From Pseudomonadota bacterium (lineage in GTDB: Bacteria; Pseudomonadota; Alphaproteobacteria; Rhodospirillales; Magnetospirillaceae): a stretch of DNA of 22,576 nt. Below, in pieces: positions 8,160 through 14,837 of this stretch (position 1 is the stretch's first letter; each line of letters opens with the position of its first letter). Both the position numbers and the translations under genes were made by a program. Where the stretch lies: contig JAEXAH010000012.1 in NCBI GenBank assembly GCA_023458315.1, positions 1 through 22,576 on the forward strand, given 5' to 3'. The notes below the pieces were generated by a model. It did no database searches. It had not been told where the DNA came from and saw only the letters and a list, made by a program, of their open reading frames with translations.

Positions 8160-8218
8160 AGCGCGTCTCCTGCGGGCGTAAGGGGCCGGACAGCACTATA
8201 CGCCGCCCGGCCGCTTTG

Positions 8219-8821
8219 TCACCAGCCGCCGCGTCTCAACCATTCCTCGACCATGGGCAGGCGGTCGAAGCCCCAGAACTGTTCGCCGTCCACCACCACG
8301 AAGGGGGCGCCGAACACCCCCAGGGTGATGGCGTCGTCGGTTTCGGCCCGTAGCTTGTCCTTGATGGTCGGGGTTTCGATCCCCGCCGTCACTGCCGCCA
8401 CGTCCAGACCCAACGCGGCCACCACCTCCAGCACCACCGCTTTATCCGAGATGTTGCGGCCCTCGGCGAAATAGGCGGCGAAGATGGCGTGGCCGAACCG
8501 CTTGGCCTGATCGGGTTGGTTGGCGTCCAGCCACCAGAACACCCGCGCCGCCGCCACCGTGCCCACCGGGAACGGCTCGGGAAAGCGGTAGGGAATGCCG
8601 TGCAGGCGCGCCACCCGGTCCCAGTCGTGGCGGGAATAGGCGCCCTTGATCGGCTGGTCGATCAGCCGCACGTTGCCCGACGCCTGGAAGGCCGGGGTCA
8701 GCAGCATGGGATGCCAGCGGCAGACCCGGCCGTGGCGTTCGGCCAGGGCGTCGATGCAGGTGCTGGCGAAATAGCCGTAGGGCGAGGAAAAGTCGGTATA
8801 GAAATCGATGAACCCGGTCAT
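8219..8821 (-). CDS. 2-hydroxychromene-2-carboxylate isomerase-like protein (kappa-class GST fold)
   Basis: A 200-residue DsbA-fold protein of the HCCA isomerase/kappa glutathione transferase family. The N-terminal thioredoxin strand reads IDFYTDFSSPYGYFAS (5-20); the SSPY serine is where the catalytic Ser of this family sits, replacing the CxxC of DsbA. A helical domain is inserted at about 55-150, and the thioredoxin fold closes with LGVFGAPFVVVDGEQFWGFD (168-186, cis-Pro at P173). HCCA isomerases act with glutathione in naphthalene/aromatic degradation, but no other aromatic catabolic gene is present, so the real substrate is unknown. Start chosen at the second ATG because GGGGGGA lies about 6 nt before it and the residues fit; an ATG 15 nt earlier is possible. 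Confidence 0.82.
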   Translation of the reverse strand: MTGFIDFYTDFSSPYGYFASTCIDALAERHGRVCRWHPMLLTPAFQASGNVRLIDQPIKGAYSRHDWDRVARLHGIPYRFPEPFPVGTVAAARVFWWLDANQPDQAKRFGHAIFAAYFAEGRNISDKAVVLEVVAALGLDVAAVTAGIETPTIKDKLRAETDDAITLGVFGAPFVVVDGEQFWGFDRLPMVEEWLRRGGW

Positions 8822-8868
8822 GCGCCGTCCCCCCATGTTTTCTTATGCCCCGGCGGCGTGTGGGAGAA

Positions 8869-8907
8869 CCGGGGAACGCGGCGGAAGGCGATCGCCGCGT
8901 TCCCCGG
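8869..8907. terminator. Perfect 15-bp inverted repeat downstream of SDR gene
   Basis: CCGGGGAACGCGGCG (8869-8883) pairs perfectly with 8893-8907 around a 9-nt loop. It lies in the 163-bp gap between the SDR stop (8985) and the isomerase start (8821). It is most simply a terminator or mRNA 3' stabiliser for the SDR transcript, although no T run follows on the minus strand. Confidence 0.5.
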
Positions 8908-8984
8908 ATCGCAACCGCCACGGCCGGGGAAGAGAGAGGAAAACCGGACGCGGCGGCGTGTCCGCTGGGGACCTGGGGACCAAA

Positions 8985-9653
<669 letters not shown>

Positions 9654-9676
9654 GGGTGGGGCTCCTGTGAGGATCG

Positions 9677-9709
9677 GCCGCCCCTTCCGGCCGGGCCGGA
9701 CGGGGCGGC
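9677..9709. terminator. Hairpin between Rid-family gene and SDR gene
   Basis: Outer stem GCCGCCCC (9677-9684) pairs with GGGGCGGC (9702-9709), and an inner TCCGG/CCGGA stem stacks inside it. It starts 8 nt beyond the Rid gene stop on the minus strand. It probably attenuates or ends that transcript; there is no U tract. Confidence 0.5.
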
Positions 9710-9716
9710 AACATGC

Positions 9717-10091
9717 TTACTGCTTCAGCGCAGTCACCTGAATTTCCACCTTCATGGCGGCGTCCACAAGGCCGCAGACGATGGTGGTGTTGGCGGGCTT
9801 GGCCTTCTTGAAGTACTTGCCCAGCACCGGGGCGATGGTGCCGAAATAGGACGCGTCGGTGACGTACATCATCACGCGCACCACGTCGTCCATGCTGGCC
9901 CCGGCCTGTTCCAGCGCGGCCTTGATGGTCAGCAGCGCCTGCTCGGCCTGCTCGACCTCGGATTCGGAAATCTTGCCGTCCTTGTAGCCCGAGGTGCCGG
10001 AAACGAACACCCACGGGTCCTGCTGAACGGCGCGGGAATAGCCGGCAACCTCCTCGAAGGGCGAACCGGAGGAAATCAGACGACGGGTCAT
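9717..10091 (-). CDS. Rid (YjgF/YER057c/UK114) family protein
   Basis: A 124-residue Rid-fold protein, a family that forms trimers with ligand pockets at subunit interfaces. The type member RidA hydrolyses reactive enamine/imine intermediates from PLP enzymes. Visible marks: MTRRLISSGSPFE start, VFVSGTSGY (28-36), EQALLTIKAALEQAGASMDDVV (49-70) and the closing MKVEIQVTAL. The arginine that holds the substrate carboxylate in RidA (R105 in the E. coli protein, in PARS) is replaced: the segment here reads KPANTTIVCGL. It therefore belongs to an Arg-lacking subfamily, and deaminase activity should not be assumed. The second ATG is preferred because AAGGA lies 8 nt upstream; the first ATG, 9 nt earlier, overlaps that site. 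Confidence 0.85.
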   Translation of the reverse strand: MTRRLISSGSPFEEVAGYSRAVQQDPWVFVSGTSGYKDGKISESEVEQAEQALLTIKAALEQAGASMDDVVRVMMYVTDASYFGTIAPVLGKYFKKAKPANTTIVCGLVDAAMKVEIQVTALKQ

Positions 10092-10158
10092 GAAACACAT
10101 CCTTGCAACGAACGCGGCCGTGGCCCGCCGCCCGGGTCGAAATGCGCCACGGCGTCCG

Positions 10159-10186
10159 GTTCTAAACGATTTGTCCGTTCGGGCAA
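10159..10186 (-). promoter_or_regulatory. Candidate sigma-70 promoter of Rid-family gene
   Basis: On the minus strand TTGCCC (10186-10181) and TAGAAC (10164-10159) are spaced by 16 nt, each about 4/6 to consensus. They lie in the only A/T-richer stretch upstream of the gene, about 70 nt before its start codon. Confidence 0.3.
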
Positions 10187-10199
10187 GAATTTAAGATTT

Positions 10200-10400
10200 T
10201 CAGTAAACCTTGCACCCCGGCTGCGGCCGCTGTTCCAGCCACCACATCCAATGGGGGCGCGGCGCCGGGCGGGCGGCGCGGTGGGCCGTGACCAGGGCGA
10301 GATGGCGGCGGTCCACCGCCAGCAGCCCCTCGCAGGGCGGAACGGGGCGGGGCAGACGGCGGGCATGGGGATGGGGGGCGCGCGGCGCGGGGGTCAGCAT
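10200..10400 (-). CDS. Small hypothetical protein, Pro/Arg/His-rich
   Basis: A 66-residue ORF filling the 400-bp space between the DUF1491 gene and the Rid gene. Codons end almost always in G or C, as in neighbouring real genes. The start ATG has a purine-rich GGGAGAAGAGG just upstream. The protein is basic and proline-rich (PAPRAPHPHARRLPRP near the N-terminus), with an HWMWWLEQ stretch near the C-terminus. I recognise no family. It may be a real small lineage-specific gene, or an open frame favoured by base composition. Confidence 0.45.
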   Translation of the reverse strand: MLTPAPRAPHPHARRLPRPVPPCEGLLAVDRRHLALVTAHRAARPAPRPHWMWWLEQRPQPGCKVY

Positions 10401-10499
10401 GGCCTCTTCTCCCGTTCGGGGACGATGCCGCACCATACCGCCGGAACCCGGGCGGCATGATGACGCCGCCGTGAAGCTTGCGGGACTCTTTACCGGGGA

Positions 10500-10847
10500 T
10501 TAACGGACCGCCAGAACATGCTCGATGAACGGCACGCGACCGTCGCGGCTGTCCACCTCCAGCACCCACAGATCGTAATCCACGTCGCGGGCACGGGCGA
10601 TCACCGCCTCGGCGCGGGCGTCGTCCACCGGGGCGGGGCCGGTGGATTTCAGCCAGCCCAGACGGCCGTCGCCGTCGCGGGCCTGGGTATAGACCTCGGC
10701 GGTGCCGTCGCCGCGATTGACCTTGACCAGAATGGTTCCGGCGTCCTCGTCGCCCTTGCGTGCCACCACCACCGGAATGGCCTCGATGCCGCAGCGGCGG
10801 ATGGCGGCGTGGACGAACAGTTTGGCCTTCAGCTTGGGTTCGCTCAT
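10500..10847 (-). CDS. DUF1491 family protein
   Basis: A 115-residue soluble protein matching the alphaproteobacterial DUF1491 family: KAKLFVHAAIRRCG at 7-20, then AIPVVVARKGDEDAGTILVKVN and YDLWVLEVDSRDGRVPFIEH near the end. The function of the family is unknown; the sequence looks like a small alpha/beta protein without membrane segments. Its ATG overlaps the stop of the K+ channel gene by 1 nt (TGATG), so the two are likely translationally coupled. That makes it the last gene of the LysR-channel-DUF1491 unit. Confidence 0.8.
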   Translation of the reverse strand: MSEPKLKAKLFVHAAIRRCGIEAIPVVVARKGDEDAGTILVKVNRGDGTAEVYTQARDGDGRLGWLKSTGPAPVDDARAEAVIARARDVDYDLWVLEVDSRDGRVPFIEHVLAVR

Positions 10848-12004
10848 CAATGGGAAAGTCCGTGATCTTGTCCGGCCAGTCGCGCCCGCGCGGTGGCGTG
10901 CAGGTCGTCCAGCAAATTGGGATAGGCGGCGGCGAATTTGTGGAAGTCGTGGGCGTCCAGGATCAGCAACTGGCAGCGGCTGATGGCCCGCACGGTGGCA
11001 GTGCGCGGGCAGCGTTCCAGCAGCGCGATCTCGCCGAAGAAATCGCCGGGCTTCAGCACGAAGGTGGCGCCGGTATGGCTGCGCACCTCGACCTGACCGG
11101 CGACGATGAAGGACATGGTTTCGCCCAGGTCGCCCTCGCGCATCAGCACCTCGCCGCGCACCGCGCGGTAGACCTTGAGCAACGAGGCGATCTCGGCGAT
11201 CTGCCCGGCCTGCAAGCGGGTGAAGAACGGCACCTTGGCCACCAGATGCCAGGTGGAGACGAAATTCTGCCGCCGCATCTCCTCGGTGAAGCCCGAGGCC
11301 AGGATCGAGGCGGGCAACGCGAACATGCACAGGCCCAGCACGGCGACGCCGCTGCCCAGCAGCTTGCCCAGCGGCGTGATCGGCACCACGTCGCCATAGC
11401 CCAGGGTGGCCAGCGTCACCACCGAATACCACATGGCGGCCGGAACCGTGGCGAAGCCGGGATTGACCGTGCGCTCCACGAAATACAGCAGGGTCGAGGT
11501 GGACACCACCAGCAGCACCATGATGAACAGCGCCGCCGACAGCGGCCGCAATTCGGCCAGGATCACCGCGCCCAGGGTTTCCAGCGCCGGGGAATAGCGC
11601 GCCAGCTTGAGGAACCGCAGAACGCCGAGCACCGTTTCCGCGTCCCGGGGCAGCCCGACCACCGCCCCGGCCAGGAACGGCGCCACCGCCAGGAAATCGA
11701 AGACGCCATAGGGGCTGGCGGCATAGCGCCACAGCGCCGCCCAGCGGGTTTCATCCTCGGCCGGGCGCTGCCATGCCAGCACCAGCCGCAACAGGTAATC
11801 GGCGGTCATCAGCGCCAGGGCGGCATCAAGCAGGAAACCGACGCCGTCGCCCCAGCCCTCCCACATGTCGGGAACGGTGTCCAGCACGGCGATGGCGGCG
11901 GAAACCAGAATGGCCATGGACAGCACCGCACGATAGATTGTCGCGCGGCGCGGCGGAAACGGCCCCTCGACCGCCAAACCCCGGAACCAGTCGCCCGCCA
12001 TCAT
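10847..12004 (-). CDS. Cyclic-nucleotide-gated potassium channel (MlotiK1/MmaK type)
   Basis: A 385-residue inner-membrane channel with six transmembrane helices: about 25-45, 55-78, 100-118, 125-148 (S4, with R130, K133 and R136), 155-176 and 215-240. The selectivity filter is TLGYGD (200-205), which gives K+ selectivity. A C-linker and a cyclic-nucleotide-binding domain (about 255-375) follow. Its phosphate-binding cassette FFGEIALLERCPRTATVRA (322-340) keeps the nucleotide-binding arginine R334, with T335 beside it. Length and architecture equal the non-cooperative prokaryotic CNG channels MlotiK1 (Mesorhizobium) and MmaK (Magnetospirillum magnetotacticum). It starts 3 nt after the LysR stop (tandem ATG ATG, GGGAAG upstream) and overlaps the DUF1491 gene, so it sits in a tight operon. 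It likely responds to cAMP or cGMP. Confidence 0.93.
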   Translation of the reverse strand: MMAGDWFRGLAVEGPFPPRRATIYRAVLSMAILVSAAIAVLDTVPDMWEGWGDGVGFLLDAALALMTADYLLRLVLAWQRPAEDETRWAALWRYAASPYGVFDFLAVAPFLAGAVVGLPRDAETVLGVLRFLKLARYSPALETLGAVILAELRPLSAALFIMVLLVVSTSTLLYFVERTVNPGFATVPAAMWYSVVTLATLGYGDVVPITPLGKLLGSGVAVLGLCMFALPASILASGFTEEMRRQNFVSTWHLVAKVPFFTRLQAGQIAEIASLLKVYRAVRGEVLMREGDLGETMSFIVAGQVEVRSHTGATFVLKPGDFFGEIALLERCPRTATVRAISRCQLLILDAHDFHKFAAAYPNLLDDLHATARARLAGQDHGLSH

Positions 12005-12007
12005 GGT

Positions 12008-12910
12008 TCAGGCTTCCCAATAGGGCACGGGGCCGAAGCGTTCCGCCAGGAAATCCACGAAGGCCCGCACCTTGGCCGACAGGTGGCGGGCGGTGGGCCA
12101 TACCGCGTAGATTCCGAAAGGCACGCTTTCGTATTGGGGCAGCACCCGCACCAGCGACCCGGCGCGCAGCGACGGCCCCGACAGGAAGGTCGGCAGCGCG
12201 GCGATGCCCGCCCCGGCCAGACAGGCACTCAGCAGGATGTCGCCGTTATTGGCGCGCAGACGGCCGTCCAGGCGGACGCTTTCCTCGCCGTCGGGACCGA
12301 TGAAGCGCCATTCCTCGCCCGCCGAGACATAGGTGTAGGCCAGCACGTCGTGCTCGGCCAGATCGGCCAGACTGGCGGGGCGGCCCTTGCGGTCCAGATA
12401 GGACGGCGCCGCCACCATCACCCGGCGGGCGGGCGCCAGCTTGCGCGCCACCAGCGACGAATCGGCCAGCCGGGCGATGCGCACCGCCACGTCATAGCCT
12501 TCGTCCAGCAGGTCGACCATGCGGTCGTTCAGGGTCAGGTCCACCGTCACCTGGGGATAGCGCGCCATGAAATCGGGGATGGCGGCGGCCAGATGCATGG
12601 TGCCGAAACTCATGGGGCCGTTGACCCGCAGCACGCCGCGCGGCTCGGCCTGAAGGGCGCCGACGGCGCTTTCCGCCGCCTCGGCCTCGGCCACCACCCG
12701 GCGGCAATGTTCCAGGAACCCGGCCCCGGCTTCGGTCAGGCTCATGCGGCGGGTGGTCCGCTGCAACAGCCGGGCGCCCAGCCGGTCCTCCAGCGCCGCC
12801 AATTGCTTGGACACCGCCGATTTGGACAGCCGCAGGTCGCGCGCCGCCGCCGACACGCCGCCGGCATCGACCACCCGGGCGAACACGGCCATGCCGGCCA
12901 GCAGGTCCAT
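12008..12910 (-). CDS. LysR-type transcriptional regulator
   Basis: A 300-residue LTTR. The winged helix-turn-helix is at 1-60 (MDLLAGMAVFARVVDAGG, then SKSAVSKQLAALEDRLGARL and the RTTRRMSLTEAG wing), followed by a periplasmic-binding-like effector domain (about 88-295). It resembles the large CrgA/DhcR-like subgroup. Start placed at the ATG beginning the family-typical MDLLAGM; an ATG 18 nt upstream is also possible but would put the candidate operator over the start codon. It diverges from the pirin gene, the usual arrangement for LTTR autorepression and activation of the neighbour. It is followed after 3 nt by the K+ channel gene, so the channel and DUF1491 are probably co-transcribed with the regulator. 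The effector is unknown. Confidence 0.9.
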   Translation of the reverse strand: MDLLAGMAVFARVVDAGGVSAAARDLRLSKSAVSKQLAALEDRLGARLLQRTTRRMSLTEAGAGFLEHCRRVVAEAEAAESAVGALQAEPRGVLRVNGPMSFGTMHLAAAIPDFMARYPQVTVDLTLNDRMVDLLDEGYDVAVRIARLADSSLVARKLAPARRVMVAAPSYLDRKGRPASLADLAEHDVLAYTYVSAGEEWRFIGPDGEESVRLDGRLRANNGDILLSACLAGAGIAALPTFLSGPSLRAGSLVRVLPQYESVPFGIYAVWPTARHLSAKVRAFVDFLAERFGPVPYWEA

Positions 12911-12916
12911 GGAGAC

Positions 12917-12935
12917 TGTTTCTTTCATGGAAACA
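12917..12935. promoter_or_regulatory. LysR-type operator dyad
   Basis: TGTTTC-N7-GAAACA is a perfect inverted repeat that includes the LTTR T-N11-A core (T12920...A12932). It sits 7 bp upstream of the LysR start codon and centred near -66 relative to the predicted pirin transcription start, the standard position of an LTTR recognition site. Confidence 0.55.
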
Positions 12936-12956
12936 ATCTTGTTCGTTTTGCCCGGA

Positions 12957-12985
12957 TTGTCCAGCGCGAACCCCGGCCCGATATT
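12957..12985 (+). promoter_or_regulatory. Candidate promoter of pirin gene
   Basis: TTGTCC (12957-12962), a 17-nt spacer and GATATT (12980-12985), each 4/6 to the sigma-70 consensus. The predicted start near 12992 leaves a ~34-nt leader before the ATG at 13026. Confidence 0.4.
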
Positions 12986-13025
12986 GACGGGCAAGGAAAC
13001 ATTCATCGCCCGCAGGAGGGCCATC

Positions 13026-13712
13026 ATGCTGGAACTTCGCCCCTTTGCCGCCCTTGGCACCTTTCGCAACGACTGGCTGGACGCCCATTACCATTTCAGT
13101 TTCGCCGATTATTTCGACCCGGCCCGCATGGGGGCGGGCACGTTGCGGGTGTGGAACGACGACACCATCCAGCCCGGCACCGGCTTTCCCATGCACGGCC
13201 ACCGCGACATGGAGATCGTCACCTATATCCGCAGCGGCGCCATCACCCACGAGGATTCCCTGGGCAATCGCGGCCGCACCGAGGCCGGGCAGGTGCAGGT
13301 GATGAGCGCGGGCACCGGCATCCGCCATGCGGAATACAATCTGGAGGCCGAGCCCACCACCCTGTTCCAGATCTGGATTCTGCCGCGCGCCCGCGGTCTG
13401 GCGCCGCGCTGGGAAACCCGTCCCTTCCCGCGCAGCCACGGCAAGCTGGAAATCCTGGCCTCGGGCCTGGACGACGACGACGCGCCGCGCATCAACCAGG
13501 ACGCCCGCGTGCTGGGCGGCACCCTGGACGCGGGCGACACCATCGAACACCGGCCGTTCGGCGGCACCGCCTATGTGGTGGCGGCGCGCGGCCGCCTGGG
13601 CGTCAACGGCCTGGATCTCGGCCCACGCGACGGCGTGGTGGCGGTGGACGAACCCACCCTGTCCATCACCGCCCACGAGGACGCGGAACTGGTGATCGTC
13701 GAGGTCCTATAG
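13026..13712 (+). CDS. Pirin family protein (YhhW-like, bicupin)
   Basis: A 228-residue pirin. The N-terminal cupin carries the full metal site: H57 and H59 in FPMHGHRDMEIVTY, H101 and E103 in GTGIRHAEYN. These are the same positions as in E. coli YhhW, a quercetin 2,3-dioxygenase in vitro. The C-terminal cupin lacks metal ligands, as usual. Bacterial pirins bind Fe and have been proposed as redox sensors or dioxygenases; the physiological substrate is generally unknown. The ATG has a perfect AGGAGG at 13014-13019 (6-nt spacing). It diverges from a LysR gene with a shared control region, so that LTTR probably regulates it, perhaps in response to electrophiles or redox stress (inference). Confidence 0.9.
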   Translation: MLELRPFAALGTFRNDWLDAHYHFSFADYFDPARMGAGTLRVWNDDTIQPGTGFPMHGHRDMEIVTYIRSGAITHEDSLGNRGRTEAGQVQVMSAGTGIRHAEYNLEAEPTTLFQIWILPRARGLAPRWETRPFPRSHGKLEILASGLDDDDAPRINQDARVLGGTLDAGDTIEHRPFGGTAYVVAARGRLGVNGLDLGPRDGVVAVDEPTLSITAHEDAELVIVEVL

Positions 13713-13727
13713 AGGTTTATACGGGAT

Positions 13728-13755
13728 TGCCCTGGCATCCTTTGGGCGCAGGGCA
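13728..13755 (+). terminator. Hairpin after pirin gene
   Basis: TGCCCTG (13728-13734) pairs perfectly with CAGGGCA (13749-13755) around a 14-nt loop, starting 15 nt after the pirin stop. No T run follows, so the call is modest. Confidence 0.35.
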
Positions 13756-13845
13756 GCCCCGCCCCTTTGCCCCTGTCGCGTCAACGCGGGCGGGAGTATC
13801 CTGCCCTTTCGATTGCGCAACAAGAACAAGGGGGAAGGGAGCCGC

Positions 13846-14259
13846 ATGTCCGTGATCCAATGGACCCGGGAGCTGAGCGTCGGCGTCGAGCAGCTTGACG
13901 ACCATCACCGCCGTCTGATCGACCTGACCAACCAACTGGGCGCCGCCATCGCCGCCCGCGACACCGAGCACGTCACCGGCGCGGTGCTGGGCGAACTGAT
14001 CCGCTATGTCTATTACCATTTCGGCGAGGAAGAGCGACTGATGGAAGAGGCGGGCTATGCCGAACTGGCCGCCCACCGCCAGCACCACCGCGCCATGGCC
14101 GAGCATGTGCGCGGCCTCGAGGATCGTTACAACAACGACCCCGGCGCGGTGATCTGCGCCGATTTGCACTGTTTCCTGGCCGACTGGCTGGTCAACCACA
14201 TCCGGTCCGAGGACATGCAGTACAAGGCGGTCCTGACGGCGCCCCGGGTTTCCGCGTAA
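13846..14259 (+). CDS. Bacteriohemerythrin
   Basis: A 137-residue single-domain hemerythrin, a four-helix bundle with an O2-binding diiron site in the cytoplasm. The ligand pattern is complete: H21 in LDDHHRRLI, H58 and E62 in YHFGEEE, H77 and H81 in HRQHH, H118 and D123 in NHIRSED. In microaerophilic alphaproteobacteria such proteins are thought to sense or deliver O2, often in chemotaxis-linked contexts, and here a chemoreceptor-like gene lies 0.6 kb downstream. The start ATG is preceded by GGAAGGGAG; a TTG 33 nt upstream extends the frame but adds non-conserved residues. A hairpin terminator follows. Confidence 0.93.
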   Translation: MSVIQWTRELSVGVEQLDDHHRRLIDLTNQLGAAIAARDTEHVTGAVLGELIRYVYYHFGEEERLMEEAGYAELAAHRQHHRAMAEHVRGLEDRYNNDPGAVICADLHCFLADWLVNHIRSEDMQYKAVLTAPRVSA

Positions 14260-14290
14260 GCCCGGACTCTCAAAAACTCCTGCTTTAGAC

Positions 14291-14314
14291 AGAGGGGGGC
14301 GTAAGCCCCTCTTA
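14291..14314 (+). terminator. Terminator of hemerythrin gene
   Basis: AGAGGGG...CCCCTCT (arms 14291-14297 and 14306-14312), extendable by shifting one base to a GC-closed stem with a GTAA loop, followed by TTATCC. It starts 32 nt after the stop. Confidence 0.6.
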
Positions 14315-14429
14315 TCCTCCTGCGTCGGCAGTCTCCTGCCTGCGTGGCATGGTCGCCCGCCTGCCCCCGGCCTAATCTGGACATATGAACGGCCAAGGCC
14401 GAAGCGATCCAGCAAAAGGGGGCCAGACC

Positions 14430-14681
14430 ATGCTTCGCACCTGCCCATACTGCCACGGCCCGCTGCCCGCGCATGGCACCTGCTGCCGCGTCCCCGAGGA
14501 TCTGGACCGTTTCGAGCGGGTGTTCGAACGTCTGGGCGATTCGCCGGACAAGCACTTCCTGCAAGCCAATCTGTGGCGCTATCTGGTGGCCTTCGGCCGC
14601 CGCAACGAGGACGACCCCCACCCGGCGGAATTTCAGGATTGCTTCCGGAATATCCGGCCCGTGGCCGGAAACTCCTTTTAG
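14430..14681 (+). CDS. Small hypothetical protein with N-terminal zinc-finger-like cysteines
   Basis: An 83-residue protein starting MLRTCPYCHGPLP, with C5, C8, C18 and C19: a CxxC knuckle plus a CC pair that could bind one Zn. The rest is charged and probably helical (VPEDLDRFERVFERLG, then LQANLWRYLVAFGRR), with one further Cys at 71. I do not recognise a family. The start at 14430 is chosen for AAAAGGGGG about 8 nt upstream; an in-frame ATG at 14385 has no ribosome-binding site. G/C-rich third positions support real coding. It stands alone between two other plus-strand genes; a role in protein or nucleic-acid binding is only a guess. Confidence 0.6.
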   Translation: MLRTCPYCHGPLPAHGTCCRVPEDLDRFERVFERLGDSPDKHFLQANLWRYLVAFGRRNEDDPHPAEFQDCFRNIRPVAGNSF

Positions 14682-14758
14682 AGCGGCATGCTGATCCCGC
14701 TTTGAGTGCGCCTTGTCCGGTGTCCCGACCGGTCTTCGCCCCATAAGCCATAGCGATA

Positions 14759-14792
14759 TTGCGGCCTGACAGCGATTGCCTATACTATAGGC
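14759..14792 (+). promoter_or_regulatory. Candidate promoter with palindrome upstream of chemoreceptor-like gene
   Basis: TTGCGG (14759-14764), a 16-nt spacer and TATACT (14781-14786, 5/6 to TATAAT) form a plausible sigma-70 promoter. The -10 hexamer lies inside a perfect palindrome, GCCTATA-C-TATAGGC (14778-14792). A protein binding the palindrome would occlude RNA polymerase, so it may be an operator. Confidence 0.4.
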
Positions 14793-14837
14793 TTATTGCT
14801 GGGGCATGCATAACAAATAGGCACAACGGGGGCGTCC

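Noticed and set aside
8837..8984. Search for a small gene or RNA in the 163-bp gap between isomerase and SDR
   Set aside because: Apart from the 15-bp hairpin, nothing resembling a coding frame with a ribosome site is visible.
13733..13747. Second GG-N10-GC sigma-54-like element, upstream of hemerythrin
   Set aside because: Only TGGCA matches, the -12 side reads GGGC rather than TTGC, and the bases are largely part of a hairpin after pirin. Chance match is likely in G/C-rich DNA.
13777..13788. CGCGT-CA-ACGCG palindrome upstream of hemerythrin
   Set aside because: It is short and made of bases common in this genome, with no convincing promoter around it (best -10 TATCCT, poor -35). Not enough to call an operator.
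10760..13855. Long plus-strand open frame across the K+ channel and LysR genes
   Set aside because: Its product is a low-complexity Gln/His/Arg/Gly-rich shadow. The minus-strand genes carry clear families and ribosome sites.
14385..14429. Earlier ATG for the small cysteine protein (adds 15 residues)
   Set aside because: No ribosome-binding site precedes it, whereas the ATG at 14430 has AAAAGGGGG at a good distance.
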